Assembly: GCA_963710355.1 (NCBI GenBank)
Contig: CAVPZU010000003.1
Span: forward strand, 868,001 to 932,000
From: Fen-1359 sp963710355
GTDB taxonomy: Bacteria > Planctomycetota > Phycisphaerae > Sedimentisphaerales > Anaerobacaceae
Length of the DNA: 64,000 nt
Direction of reading: 5' to 3'
Of the stretch, positions 1-8,323 are shown in pieces. A model generated the notes under the pieces. It worked only from the letters and a program-made list of their open reading frames with translations. It did not search any database and was not told where the DNA came from. How positions within the stretch are numbered: the first letter of the stretch is position 1; each line of letters starts with the position of its first letter. The position numbers were made by a program, and so were the translations under genes.

Positions 1-42
1 CGGAGATGGTGTGTAAATTCTATTTAAGGAAAAATATGAATC

Positions 43-75
43 GGCTGTCAGCAAGACTTCTGGCAGCCTTTTTTA
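43..75 (+). terminator. Rho-independent terminator
   Basis: GGCTGTCAG pairs with CTGGCAGCC across an 8-base loop (one G-U pair) and is followed by a T-rich run. It probably ends transcription of a gene lying left of the window. Confidence 0.65.
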
Positions 76-178
76 TTTTTTGTCTTTTTCATCGACCCCC
101 ACAGGCGGGCACTGCGCATTATGCACCGTGGAGAGCGACTCTGTAATCTGAATGTGCTCTGTAGAAAAAGCCAAAAGA

Positions 179-267
179 TGTCATTGCGAGGCCTGTTTTT
201 CAGGCCGTGGCAATCTCTATTCTGGTTTTAGATTGCTTCGTCCACCTGCGGCGGACTCGCGATGACA
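179..267. repeat. Extragenic long-hairpin repeat (TGTCATTGCGAG type)
   Basis: The ends TGTCATTGCGAG and CTCGCGATGACA are near-perfect inverted copies. Inside are the inverted words GGCAATCT and AGATTGC. The element also carries a GTCCACC-TGC-GGCGGAC palindrome (240-256), a relative of the short palindrome found across this window. Elements of this look recur between genes in many bacteria; no function is shown. Confidence 0.6.
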
Positions 268-418
268 GGGTTTCTACAGGGCAATCTGAATGCTGAATTT
301 TGAAGTGGACGTGTGCGTTCTCTGCAATTACAATGACAAGGAAATGCGTGAATGGGTAAATAAGTAAATAGGGTCGTGAATGTCTGGTGGCGATACGCCG
401 CAGGCGGACGGGAAAAAA

Positions 419-1437
419 ATGTTCAAGAGAGCAGTAAGCTTTTTATCGGCATCACTTTTGTATGTGATATTTGCGGCCTATCTTTTCTGGCCTCACCTGA
501 AAAAAAACGGGTATGAGGGATACATTTTTATTTTTAGCGCCGCAGCGGCATCTGTTGGCTCTCTGTTGCTGAGCAGGCGCTGGACTGCCAATTTTTTAGG
601 CTCATTTTTTGCCGGCACTTATATGGTTTCGGGCCGTTTATGTTAGGCCTTGCCAAATTTCACCCGTCGGCATCTTTGCTGGCGGCAGCGGTGCCGTGGC
701 TTTTTTTGCCCGCTGCATTCGTCCCTGCGGGCAAAAAGCAATTTTTCAAAATAGCGATACCGGTCCTATCAGGATTGCCATATCTGGCGATAATCATATT
801 CTTTCAACTCGCATCGCACTATCATTTGTTTGCAGTTCCGATAGAGGCATCGATACAGCCGGCCGACCTGACGGGTTTTATCTGGCCTCTTGCGGCGGCG
901 GAGTCCGGCGGCGGCGGAAACCCCATCGGTCTGTATCATATTGCAAATGCTATTCTTTTCATCGGTTTAGTTATGATGATAAAGGCGAGGCGAATCGGCA
1001 TTATGGCGATTTTCGCCGTCGCCGCAGTTGCTTCCTTTTGTCCTGCTGTATTGAATGTAAGCCCGGTTATGTGGTTTTCGATTCCTTCTGTTGTGATTGC
1101 AATCCTTGCAGGGGCAGGTTTCGACGGTCTTGTTCTGGCGGGTTATTCCGACAGGAGATGGGTCCTCGCTGCGATTTTTTTGTCGGGGCTTTTTTCAATG
1201 GCGGCTTTTCTCTTTGCAGCGGGATATTTTCAAACCGCCGTCATATCTGCTGAATTTAAAACCCTTTTTGCCTTCTCCGCCAGATTTCACCTGCTTGCGG
1301 CGCTGGTTCTTCTGGTAATTTATTTTTTGCTGCGTTCGCAGATTCGGCTTACCCTCGTGCGAAGGCTGCTCATATCGGCTGCTCTCGCCATCGACATTTT
1401 CTTCGCCGCCCGCTACATCGTTGACAGCGTAATGTGA
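419..1437 (+). pseudogene. Multi-pass membrane protein, frame broken near 620
   Basis: This appears to be one membrane protein of about 338 residues read in two frames. The first frame (start 380 or 419) encodes hydrophobic segments up to 646; the second is open through 640-1437 with several more helices. Dropping the duplicated AT in the TATAT at about 619-624 joins the halves smoothly (AGTYGFGPFMLGLAKF), which is more natural than two proteins overlapping by 7 bases. I prefer ATG 419 because residues 1-13 from ATG 380 are partly made by a GCCGCAGGCGGAC repeat (397-409). The family is not recognised. It may be a true pseudogene or a consensus error. Confidence 0.55.
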
Positions 1438-1555
1438 ATTCTCACTTACGAAGGTTTGATAAATAAAGGCCGAAAAATTTATTAAATACGTGCTGAATAG
1501 CCGAAAACCGCAGGTATAGAGTTGTGATTTTTCGTTCACTTTTTGGGTACGAGCT

Positions 1556-1996
1556 ATGCCGAAAAAATTATTCACAGTTGGTTACGAAGGTAGGGACATC
1601 GATTCTTTTATAGCGGTCCTAAAAAATAACCTCATAAATTGTGTTCTTGATGTCAGGCAGATACCGCTTTCGCGAAAGCCTTTCTTTTCCAAAACACATT
1701 TAGCCGAAAAACTTGCGCAGAAGAATATAATGTATGTGCATTTCAAGGAACTCGGAAGCCCCGAACTGCTGCGAAAGAGTTTGAAATCTAAAGGCGATTA
1801 TTCCTCCTTTTTTGAAAAGATGGATAAATATCTTGAAACACAGAACCAGGCAATAGAGCAGGCTTATGAGTATGTCAAAGAGAACACCTGCTGTCTTTTA
1901 TGTTTTGAGCATTTTGCAGAAGTTTGTCATAGGAAGATAGTTGCAGATAAAATCAAAGAATTTGACGGCAATGGCCTGAAAATAAACCATATATAA
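1556..1996 (+). CDS. DUF488 family protein
   Basis: A 146-residue soluble protein with the DUF488 pattern: TVGYEG at residues 7-12, DVR at 32-34 and a C-terminal cysteine/histidine signature CFE...CHR at 116-126. No biochemical role is established for the family. The next gene begins 19 bases after the stop on the same strand, so the two are likely co-transcribed; DUF488 genes are often seen beside such a partner. Both genes look richer in A and T than rlmN downstream, which hints at a different origin. The start has no clear ribosome-binding site. Confidence 0.8.
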   Translation: MPKKLFTVGYEGRDIDSFIAVLKNNLINCVLDVRQIPLSRKPFFSKTHLAEKLAQKNIMYVHFKELGSPELLRKSLKSKGDYSSFFEKMDKYLETQNQAIEQAYEYVKENTCCLLCFEHFAEVCHRKIVADKIKEFDGNGLKINHI

Positions 1997-2015
1997 TTAT
2001 TGCGGAGGCTGTGGG

Positions 2016-2786
2016 TTGGGTCTTGAGACCAAAACCATTCTGATTACGGTAAAAGCGTATCCGAATCCAAGTAATAAATACGGTGAAACTGTATGTTGTG
2101 CTGGCATCGATATTGAAACTCTCAAATGGATTCGTCTTTATCCTGTTGATTTTAGAGACCTTGACGGGTCAAAGAAGTTCAAAAAATATAATATCTTAAA
2201 GATAAAGTGTGAAAAGAATAAAAAAGACCATCGTCTTGAAAGTTATAGGCCGGATTGTGATTCGATAAAAGTCGTAGACCATTATGACACGAAGGATAAA
2301 TGGCAAAAGCGAAAAGAAGTTGTATTGCCTCTCGTCAAATCTTCGTTTTGTCAAATCTTAAAAGATATAGAAAATAAAGAATCGTTGGGTATCTTTCAGC
2401 CTTGTGGTATAGATTTTCATTGGGAAAAAGCGAAATTGATGGATGAAGATAGGAGGCAAACATGTTATTTACAGCTTTCTTTTGTAGCCAAAAGGAAAGA
2501 AACGCTCGAACAGATACCTTTTAATTTTTACTACACATTTAAATGCAAAAATGAACAATCTTGTCCCAGCCATAAACTGATGATAATCGATTGGGAGCTT
2601 GGGCAGTCATACAGAGATTGGCGTTATAGATATAGAGAGGGGAATTTGCTTCTTGAGAAGATTAAAGAAAGATGGCTGACAAGAAATTGTTCTATGAAAA
2701 ATAATGATGTATACTTCTATGTAGGCAATATGATGCAGTTTCGCGATCAGTTTATGGTCCTCGGTGTTTTTTATCCGCCAAAATAA
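2016..2786 (+). CDS. Conserved hypothetical protein, DUF488 partner
   Basis: A 256-residue protein starting at TTG, chosen because GGAGG lies at 2004-2008, seven bases upstream, and no in-frame ATG is better placed. The N-terminus has a conserved-looking pattern (TVKAYPNPSNKYGETVC, then GIDIETLKWIRLYP). The rest is rich in Lys, Arg and aromatic residues with scattered Cys (CPSH near residue 187). There is no signal peptide or membrane segment. The family has no known function that I recognise. Position just behind DUF488 suggests a two-gene module. RNA or DNA binding is possible from the basic character, but that is a guess. Confidence 0.65.
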   Translation: MGLETKTILITVKAYPNPSNKYGETVCCAGIDIETLKWIRLYPVDFRDLDGSKKFKKYNILKIKCEKNKKDHRLESYRPDCDSIKVVDHYDTKDKWQKRKEVVLPLVKSSFCQILKDIENKESLGIFQPCGIDFHWEKAKLMDEDRRQTCYLQLSFVAKRKETLEQIPFNFYYTFKCKNEQSCPSHKLMIIDWELGQSYRDWRYRYREGNLLLEKIKERWLTRNCSMKNNDVYFYVGNMMQFRDQFMVLGVFYPPK

Positions 2787-2841
2787 CGGCCCCGATTCGT
2801 CGGGATTTTGCCGGGATTTTTTAATTGTTTGCAGTCTATCG

Positions 2842-3867
2842 ATGGAAAAAGACCTTAAAAATAAAACTTTGCAGGAGCTTGAACAGATAGTCGAGCAGTC
2901 TGGTCAAAAGAAGTATCTGGCCGGCTACATCTTCAGCTTTATTCATACGAAAAATGCAGCAGATATTGATTCGATAAGCACGCTCAGCAAGGCCTTTCGG
3001 CAAAAACTCAAAGATGATGATTTTTACATTTTGCAGATAAAAATTGTCCGCAAATTAACCGACCCCGACGGCACAATAAAATATCTCTTCGAGCTGCCCG
3101 ATAGTCTGCCGATTGAATCTGTTCTGCTCACAGATGACGACCGCACAACCCTCTGTGCCTCGACGCAGGTCGGCTGTGCTATGGATTGCAGCTTTTGTGC
3201 AACGGGCAAAATCAAATTCAAAAGAAATCTTTCCGCCGCCGAAATTGCAGACCAAGTAAATGTAATCGAGAAAGACCAAAACAAAAGAATTTCCAACGTT
3301 GTCTTTATGGGAATGGGAGAGCCTCTGGCCAATTACCAAAATACCCTGCGTGCAGTGCGGATACTCAACGACCCTGCCGGCAAAGAAATCGGCATCCGCC
3401 ATTTGACAATCAGCACCGCCGGTTTAGCCGATAAGATAAAATTGCTCGCAGACGAGACAATCAGGCCGCGACTGGCCATTTCTCTCAATGCCGCCGACAA
3501 CGCCCTTCGAAGCAAGCTTATGCCGATAAACAAAAAATTCCCTTTGCGGATTCTCTTAAATGCCGTCAAGTCTTACCAGTTAAAAACGCATCAGCGGATC
3601 ACCTTTGAATACGTCCTTATAAAAGGCGTCAATGACAGCGACGAGGATGCGAGAAAAGTTGCCTCCCTTGTCCGCACTTATTTGTGCAATGTCAATCTCA
3701 TAGAGTTTAATCCGCATCCCGGCTGCGAATTCAAACCCGTCACAAAGCAGCGGATAAATCATTTCGCACAAGTTTTGCAGCGGGACGGCGTTGAAACTGT
3801 AATACGGTTTAAGAGAGGCACACACATCAAAGCTGCCTGCGGCCAACTCGGCAGCGACCTTCTTTAG
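2842..3867 (+). CDS. rlmN: 23S rRNA A2503 methyltransferase (dual-specificity RlmN)
   Basis: A radical SAM enzyme that methylates C2 of A2503 in 23S rRNA, and in many bacteria A37 of tRNAs. The 341-residue length is typical. The iron-sulphur motif CAMDCSFC supplies C112, C116 and C119. The two catalytic cysteines match C105 (in LCASTQVGC) and C333 (in KAACGQL). GEPLANY and the SLNA segment of the barrel are present. ATG 2842 is preferred over the upstream ATG at 2764, because that would add 26 residues overlapping the previous gene with no counterpart in the family. No strong ribosome-binding site is visible. Confidence 0.93.
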   Translation: MEKDLKNKTLQELEQIVEQSGQKKYLAGYIFSFIHTKNAADIDSISTLSKAFRQKLKDDDFYILQIKIVRKLTDPDGTIKYLFELPDSLPIESVLLTDDDRTTLCASTQVGCAMDCSFCATGKIKFKRNLSAAEIADQVNVIEKDQNKRISNVVFMGMGEPLANYQNTLRAVRILNDPAGKEIGIRHLTISTAGLADKIKLLADETIRPRLAISLNAADNALRSKLMPINKKFPLRILLNAVKSYQLKTHQRITFEYVLIKGVNDSDEDARKVASLVRTYLCNVNLIEFNPHPGCEFKPVTKQRINHFAQVLQRDGVETVIRFKRGTHIKAACGQLGSDLL

Positions 3868-3932
3868 GCTCAAGACCCGAATTTTAAATTTCAAACTTCA
3901 AATTGTAAATTTGCCGAAGTCCCAAATCTGTT

Positions 3933-3949
3933 GTCCGCCTTCGGCGGAC
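3933..3949. repeat. Perfect 17 bp palindrome GTCCGCC-TTC-GGCGGAC
   Basis: A perfect copy of the short palindrome found elsewhere in this window. It lies between the converging rlmN and sugar kinase genes. It lacks the T-run of a normal terminator but could form a small hairpin in either transcript. Confidence 0.75.
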
Positions 3950-3973
3950 CGGCGACGGAGAACGAGTGACGAA

Positions 3974-4921
3974 TTAGTCTTTTTTTTGCAGAAGCTCGAT
4001 GATTTCGGCTTTGGTGGGCATAGCCTCGATTGCGCCGAACTTTGTGCAGGCAAGAGCCCCTGCGGCTGAAGCGAATTTGGCCGCCTCCCTCAATTCCGCC
4101 TTTGCCCCGATTGAAGCCGCCAGTGCGCCTGCGAAGGCGTCGCCCGTCCCCGTGCGGTCAACAAGCTCAATCTCGAATGCGGGTATGTGGTCGGCTCCGT
4201 TCCTGTCAACAACCATACAGCCGCGTCTGCCCATCGTGATTACCGCTGCACCCGCCCCGCGTGCGACAAGGTCGGAGCCTATCAGTTTGGCTGTGTGTAT
4301 GTTGGCGGCAGAATGGTCGGTTATGTCGGCTGCCTCGTAAAGATTGGGTATCAAAATATCGGCCATAAAAAACTCTATCGGAAGCTCCTTTGCCGTCTGC
4401 ATATCCAGAGGCTTGGCAGGATTGAGAATCACCTTAGCGCCGTGCAGTTTGGCGGTGTTGATTGCCTCCACAATAGACTCCTGTGAAAGCCCGCCGTCAA
4501 TAAGGCATACATCCGCACGTTCTGTTGCACTTGTTGTTGCCTCTATATCCATCGCCTGCAGTGCGACGTTTGCGCCGGCGTAGACAAGTGATACGTTTTC
4601 TCCGATGGAATTTACCAATGTTATAACCGCACCGGTATTTTTCGCCTCGGCTGTATAAACAAAATCGGTATTAACTCTGTGTTCAGCTAATACGTCCTTG
4701 ACCTTTTGTGCGAACGGGTCGCCGCCGACCTTGGTTATAAGATACACCTGACAGCCGCAAAGCGCCGCCTCGACCGCCTGGTTCGGCCCGGGGCCGCTGA
4801 CCCTGTATGAAAGCGCCGTTCCCACAACCGGCTGAACTGACGATGGAAACTGGCTGCAGCGAACCGCTATGTCAATATAACTTGCCCCGATTACGATTAT
4901 GTTCGGAACCTTGGTTGTCAT
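3974..4921 (-). CDS. PfkB-family carbohydrate kinase (ribokinase-like)
   Basis: A 315-residue ribokinase-fold sugar kinase. The C-terminal PfkB signature DRTGTGDAFAG has the catalytic base at D261, and the ATP site and sugar lid are of normal length. The N-terminal ribokinase motif GGKGANQA is replaced by SGPGPNQA (residues 42-49), losing the lysine, so the substrate may not be ribose. ATG 4921 is used; a TTG two codons upstream is possible. It lies 15 bases behind purM on the same strand, so it is probably co-transcribed with the purine genes. A nucleoside or phosphoribosyl-type substrate would fit that position, but this is inference. Confidence 0.75.
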   Translation of the reverse strand: MTTKVPNIIVIGASYIDIAVRCSQFPSSVQPVVGTALSYRVSGPGPNQAVEAALCGCQVYLITKVGGDPFAQKVKDVLAEHRVNTDFVYTAEAKNTGAVITLVNSIGENVSLVYAGANVALQAMDIEATTSATERADVCLIDGGLSQESIVEAINTAKLHGAKVILNPAKPLDMQTAKELPIEFFMADILIPNLYEAADITDHSAANIHTAKLIGSDLVARGAGAAVITMGRRGCMVVDRNGADHIPAFEIELVDRTGTGDAFAGALAASIGAKAELREAAKFASAAGALACTKFGAIEAMPTKAEIIELLQKKD

Positions 4922-4936
4922 ACGCAATTTCTGATT

Positions 4937-6013
4937 TTAAACTTTGGATTTTAAAACCACTTGGCTTTTGCCAGTGACAATCTTTCCGATTTTATAAACC
5001 TTTTCGCCGTAACTGGCAAGTTTTTCGGCTATCGAATCTGCAAAATCCTCGGCGACTATCAAAACGTATCCGATTCCCATATTGAAGACCCGATACATCT
5101 CATCCTCCTCGACAGGACCTTTTTTCTGCAGAAATGTAAAAATCTTCGGGACAGGCCAGCTTCCTTTCTCTATAACCGCATCGTATTTCGCACCGATTAC
5201 CCTTGGCACATTGCCCGGCAATCCGGCACCGGTTATATGCGCCATACCGTGAACAACCTTCTTTACCTTGTATTGCCCCAGCAACCTGATGATTGAGCGA
5301 ACATAAATCCTTGTCGGCTCAAGCAGCACATCGCCCAATACCTGTCTGTCAAGCTCATCAATCCTGTCGGTCATCTTCAATCCGAGACTCTTAAAACATA
5401 TATTGCGCACAAGTGCGTAACCGTTGCTGTGGATGCCGCTCGAGGCAAGCCCCAGAATAACGTCGCCTTTTCGGACATTTTTACCCGTAATAATCCTGTT
5501 TCGCTCGACTATGCCGACGGCAAAGCCCGCCATATCGAAATCGCCCTTTCGATAGGTATCGGGCATCTCGGCTGTCTCGCCCCCCAGCAGTGCGCAGTCG
5601 GCCAGCCGACAACCTGCTGCAACGCCTTTGACCATTTCGGCTATTGTGTCTGGTTCGAGATTGTGAATGCCTAAATAATCGAGGAAGAACAGCGGCTCTG
5701 CGCCGAGCACGAGCATATCGTTCACGCTCATCGCCACAAGGTCGATTCCGGCGCTGTCATATTTTTTTACTTCCGCCGCCAATTGTACCTTGCTGCCCAC
5801 CCCATCGGTGCAGGCAACCAGAACAGGATTTTTAAAATTTTTCTTAAACAGCCTTTCGTCGTAGTCCAGCCGGAACAAGCCTGCGAACCCCCCCGGCAGG
5901 TCGATTACCCGAGGCCCGTAGGTGCTTGAAAGGGCCGACTGTATCTTGTCAATCATCACCTCGTTGGCGTCAATATCTACGCCGCTCTGCCGATAACTGA
6001 TGTATTTGCCCAT
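4937..6013 (-). CDS. purM: Phosphoribosylformylglycinamidine cyclo-ligase
   Basis: AIR synthetase, which closes the imidazole ring in purine synthesis using ATP. It has 358 residues, near the family length. It carries the TDGVGSK phosphate-binding motif (69-75), the SVNDM segment and LLGGETAEMP, followed by a complete AIRS C-terminal half. It lies 35 bases behind purF and just before the PfkB kinase, forming a minus-strand purine operon. The region before its start is A-rich with no good ribosome-binding site, so it may depend on coupling to purF. Confidence 0.93.
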   Translation of the reverse strand: MGKYISYRQSGVDIDANEVMIDKIQSALSSTYGPRVIDLPGGFAGLFRLDYDERLFKKNFKNPVLVACTDGVGSKVQLAAEVKKYDSAGIDLVAMSVNDMLVLGAEPLFFLDYLGIHNLEPDTIAEMVKGVAAGCRLADCALLGGETAEMPDTYRKGDFDMAGFAVGIVERNRIITGKNVRKGDVILGLASSGIHSNGYALVRNICFKSLGLKMTDRIDELDRQVLGDVLLEPTRIYVRSIIRLLGQYKVKKVVHGMAHITGAGLPGNVPRVIGAKYDAVIEKGSWPVPKIFTFLQKKGPVEEDEMYRVFNMGIGYVLIVAEDFADSIAEKLASYGEKVYKIGKIVTGKSQVVLKSKV

Positions 6014-6048
6014 CTTAATTTTGCATTTTTAATTTTTATTTTTGAACT

Positions 6049-7484
6049 TTATTCGTCGTCGTCGAACATCATTCGCATCTGGTAATGTTCCATCGAAAAT
6101 TTATTGACAGCCGTGTCCACAGGGATTTTATATTGGCCGCTCCAGCAGGCGGTGCAGTAGCAGTTCGCATCTTTCTCCGCACAACCCAGCAATCCTTCGA
6201 GCGGCATATAGCCGAGACTATCAACCTCAAGAAAATAGCGTATTTGCTCGATTGTCTTGTTGTTGGCAATCAGCTCCTCCTTTGTCGGAAAATCGACGCC
6301 GTAAAAGCAAGGGAATCTTATAGGCGGGCAGCTCACCCGCATATGGACTTCCTTGCGCCTGCCTGCCTGACCGCTTTTATTTTCCCTTTGGTGGTTGTGC
6401 CGCGGACAATCGAATCATCCACGACAACAACCCGTTTGCCATCGACGACCTGATGGACGACCGCCAGTTTCAGGTTGACCTGCAGCTCACGCAGTTTCTG
6501 GTTCGGCGAAATGAAAGTCCTGCCTATATAGTGGCTTCTGACAAAACCCATATCGAATGGTATGCCGCTTTGCTCCGAGTAGCCGACCGCTGCGGATGTT
6601 CCAGAGTCCGGCACAGGTATGACGACATCAGCCTCGACAGGATGCTCGATTGCAAGTCTCCTGCCGAGCCTTTTTCTGAACTCGTGAACGTTCTGGCTGA
6701 AAATGACGCTGTTCTGCTTGGCAAAGTAGATATGTTCGAATAAACAGTGTGCCGTCTCAATCGAGCCTCTCTTAACGAAGAATCTGCTGCTCAACCCGTT
6801 TTTATCAATGGAAATAATCTCGCCAGGCTCGACCTCGCGGATAAATTTTGCGCCTGTAGCATCCAGTTCGCAGGTCTCGCTGGCAATTACAAAGAATCCT
6901 TTTTCGGTTTGACCTATGCACAAAGGCCTGATTCCATAAGGGTCGCGCGCCGCCTCAAGCCGGTCGGTGAAAAGAAACAGCAGACTATATGCCCCCTGAA
7001 GGTGATTTAGTACGTGTGCCAGTGGGTCGGGCTTGCTTACGTGGGTGGGCTTTGCCAACAGATGAGCAATTACCTCGGTATCCGATGTCGTCTTGAAGAT
7101 GCTGCCGTAGGCCTCGTATTCATCCCGCAGAAGCGATGCGTTTATCAGATTGCCGTTGTGGGCGATTGCGACCTGGCCTCGGGAAAATTCCACAACAAGA
7201 GGCTGACTGTTAATAGGATTCGATGACCCGCTCGTTGAATATCGGACATGCCCTATCGCTATAGGGTTGGCAAGCTTTTCGAGCATCATTGAGCTGGCGC
7301 GAAAAACCCTCGCTACTGTTCCCATCCCTGTATAGCAGGATATTGTCTGCCCGTCGGTGGAGGCGATACCCGCTGACTCCTGCCCGCGGTGTTGCAGACT
7401 ATACAGGCCCAAATATGTCTTCTGAATCGCTTCAGGGTCGCCGAATATCCCGAAAAGACCGCAGCTTTCCTTCTTATCATTCAT
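6049..7484 (-). CDS. purF: Amidophosphoribosyltransferase, one base missing near 6350
   Basis: Glutamine PRPP amidotransferase, first step of purine synthesis. The short propeptide MNDKKES precedes the nucleophile C8 (CGLFGIFG), then come the glutaminase domain and the PRPP loop VVVVDDSIVRGTT (about 352-365). The reading frame stops at 6333 after ARKSICG, and the expected C-terminus (MRVSCPPIRFPCF onward) continues in another frame to 6049. One base missing in the AAGGAAG stretch near 6348-6354 restores a 478-residue protein. Because purM follows directly and the C-terminal part is well conserved, a sequencing error or very recent mutation is more likely than decay. Confidence 0.85.
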
Positions 7485-7515
7485 AATATAAGCTTCATAA
7501 TATAAGCTTCATAAT
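7482..7515 (-). repeat. 14 bp tandem repeat with mini-ORFs at the purF start
   Basis: CATAATATAAGCTT occurs twice in tandem plus a 6-base partial copy, ending on the purF start codon. On the minus strand each unit gives ATG AAG CTT ATA TTA TGA, a five-codon ORF whose TGA overlaps the next ATG (ATGA). The second overlaps the purF ATG in the same way. Confidence 0.7.
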
Positions 7516-7551
7516 TTCTTATTCTTAGTTCCGACTACAGACTACTATAAC

Positions 7552-7580
7552 AGTCTAACGATAATTTAACAAAGAGTCAA
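7552..7580 (-). promoter_or_regulatory. Candidate promoter of the purF-purM-kinase operon
   Basis: On the minus strand, TTGACT (7580-7575) is followed after 17 bases by TAGACT (7557-7552), about 70 bases before the purF start. It matches the -35 box at 5 of 6 and the -10 box at 4 of 6 positions. Confidence 0.4.
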
Positions 7581-7601
7581 TTGCTCGTTGTAAACTTATG
7601 T

Positions 7602-7725
7602 TTGTCATTCCTGCGGAAGCAGGAATCCATTATTTACATAGGTTTCTGGATACCTGCTGAAGTTCACCCTGCACTCGATGCGGGGCGGGTATGACAGGTA
7701 AATTGGCATCTTTTCAACAGAGCAA
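7602..7725. repeat. Extragenic composite repeat, copy 1
   Basis: It begins TGTCATTCCTGC-GGAA-GCAGGAAT (a hairpin) and runs to CGGGTATGACA. It then has a tail (TAAATTGGCATC, CTTTTCAACAGAGCAA). The block from GGTTTCTGGATACC (7641) to GAGCAA is shared with 35149-35210, including the tail outside the palindrome, so the mobile or copied unit is larger than the hairpin. Confidence 0.7.
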
Positions 7726-7728
7726 AAG

Positions 7729-8157
7729 TCAATTCAAACTGTCCTCTGCCGGATACATAAATTCCGGTATCCTTCGGACGGTCCCGTCAGGGTTTATGCA
7801 GGCAAGTATGCTGCTGCCTTCCGCCAAAAGCAGACCATCTTCTTTGCGAGTAAGTTTGTATGTATGCTCAATCCTGCCGGCGGTGACGAGGGTGCAGGCT
7901 GTCTCCAGCAGCAACGCGCAATCGTATCTGGCGGGCCTGCGATATTTGATATGCAGCTCGGCGACGACAAAGAAAAACCCTGCCGACTCGAGGTCCTTGT
8001 ATGCAACCTTGTTGACCCGCAGCAGTTCTGTCCTTCCCATCTCAAACCAGACCGGATATACGCTGTGGTGGACGAAGCCGCCTTGGTCGGTCTCCGAATA
8101 CCGCGGCACAATATTTATCGTATGGCTCTTTATCTCAATACGTTCGGGAAACTCCAT
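7729..8157 (-). CDS. Acyl-CoA thioesterase, YbgC/4-hydroxybenzoyl-CoA type
   Basis: A hotdog-fold thioesterase of 142 residues that would hydrolyse acyl-CoA esters in the cytoplasm. The family signature is clear: RYSETDQGGFVHHSVY followed by WFEMGRTELLR. The usual catalytic aspartate position appears as the D of ETDQ. The start at 8157 (MEFPERIEI) is chosen over the longer frame because GGGAGA lies just upstream and homologues begin here. It stands alone between repeats and the ABC operon; the natural substrate cannot be told. Confidence 0.8.
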   Translation of the reverse strand: MEFPERIEIKSHTINIVPRYSETDQGGFVHHSVYPVWFEMGRTELLRVNKVAYKDLESAGFFFVVAELHIKYRRPARYDCALLLETACTLVTAGRIEHTYKLTRKEDGLLLAEGSSILACINPDGTVRRIPEFMYPAEDSLN

Positions 8158-8323
8158 TTGCTTTCTCCCGGAAATCCTGCCCTGATTTATTCGTATAATA
8201 CTGGACAAGAGCAGTAAAAAAACAAAGGACATTTAAACAGACCACAATTAGTCGGCTAAATAACCGCCAGTATTATAATATACCCCGAGATTTGGACAAG
8301 TCTTTAGGGTGTACGGTTTGCTG

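Larger units (their letters stand above)
1..379. other. Intergenic region at left window edge
   Basis: No gene start is supported here. The first ~40 bases may hold the end of a gene that begins left of the window, followed by a terminator hairpin and then an extragenic repeat (both listed separately). The remainder is AT-rich spacer. Confidence 0.5.

Noticed and set aside
609..1253. Long open frame over the membrane protein
   Set aside because: It is an out-of-frame shadow rich in Arg, Cys and Ser; the hydrophobic frame is the coherent one.
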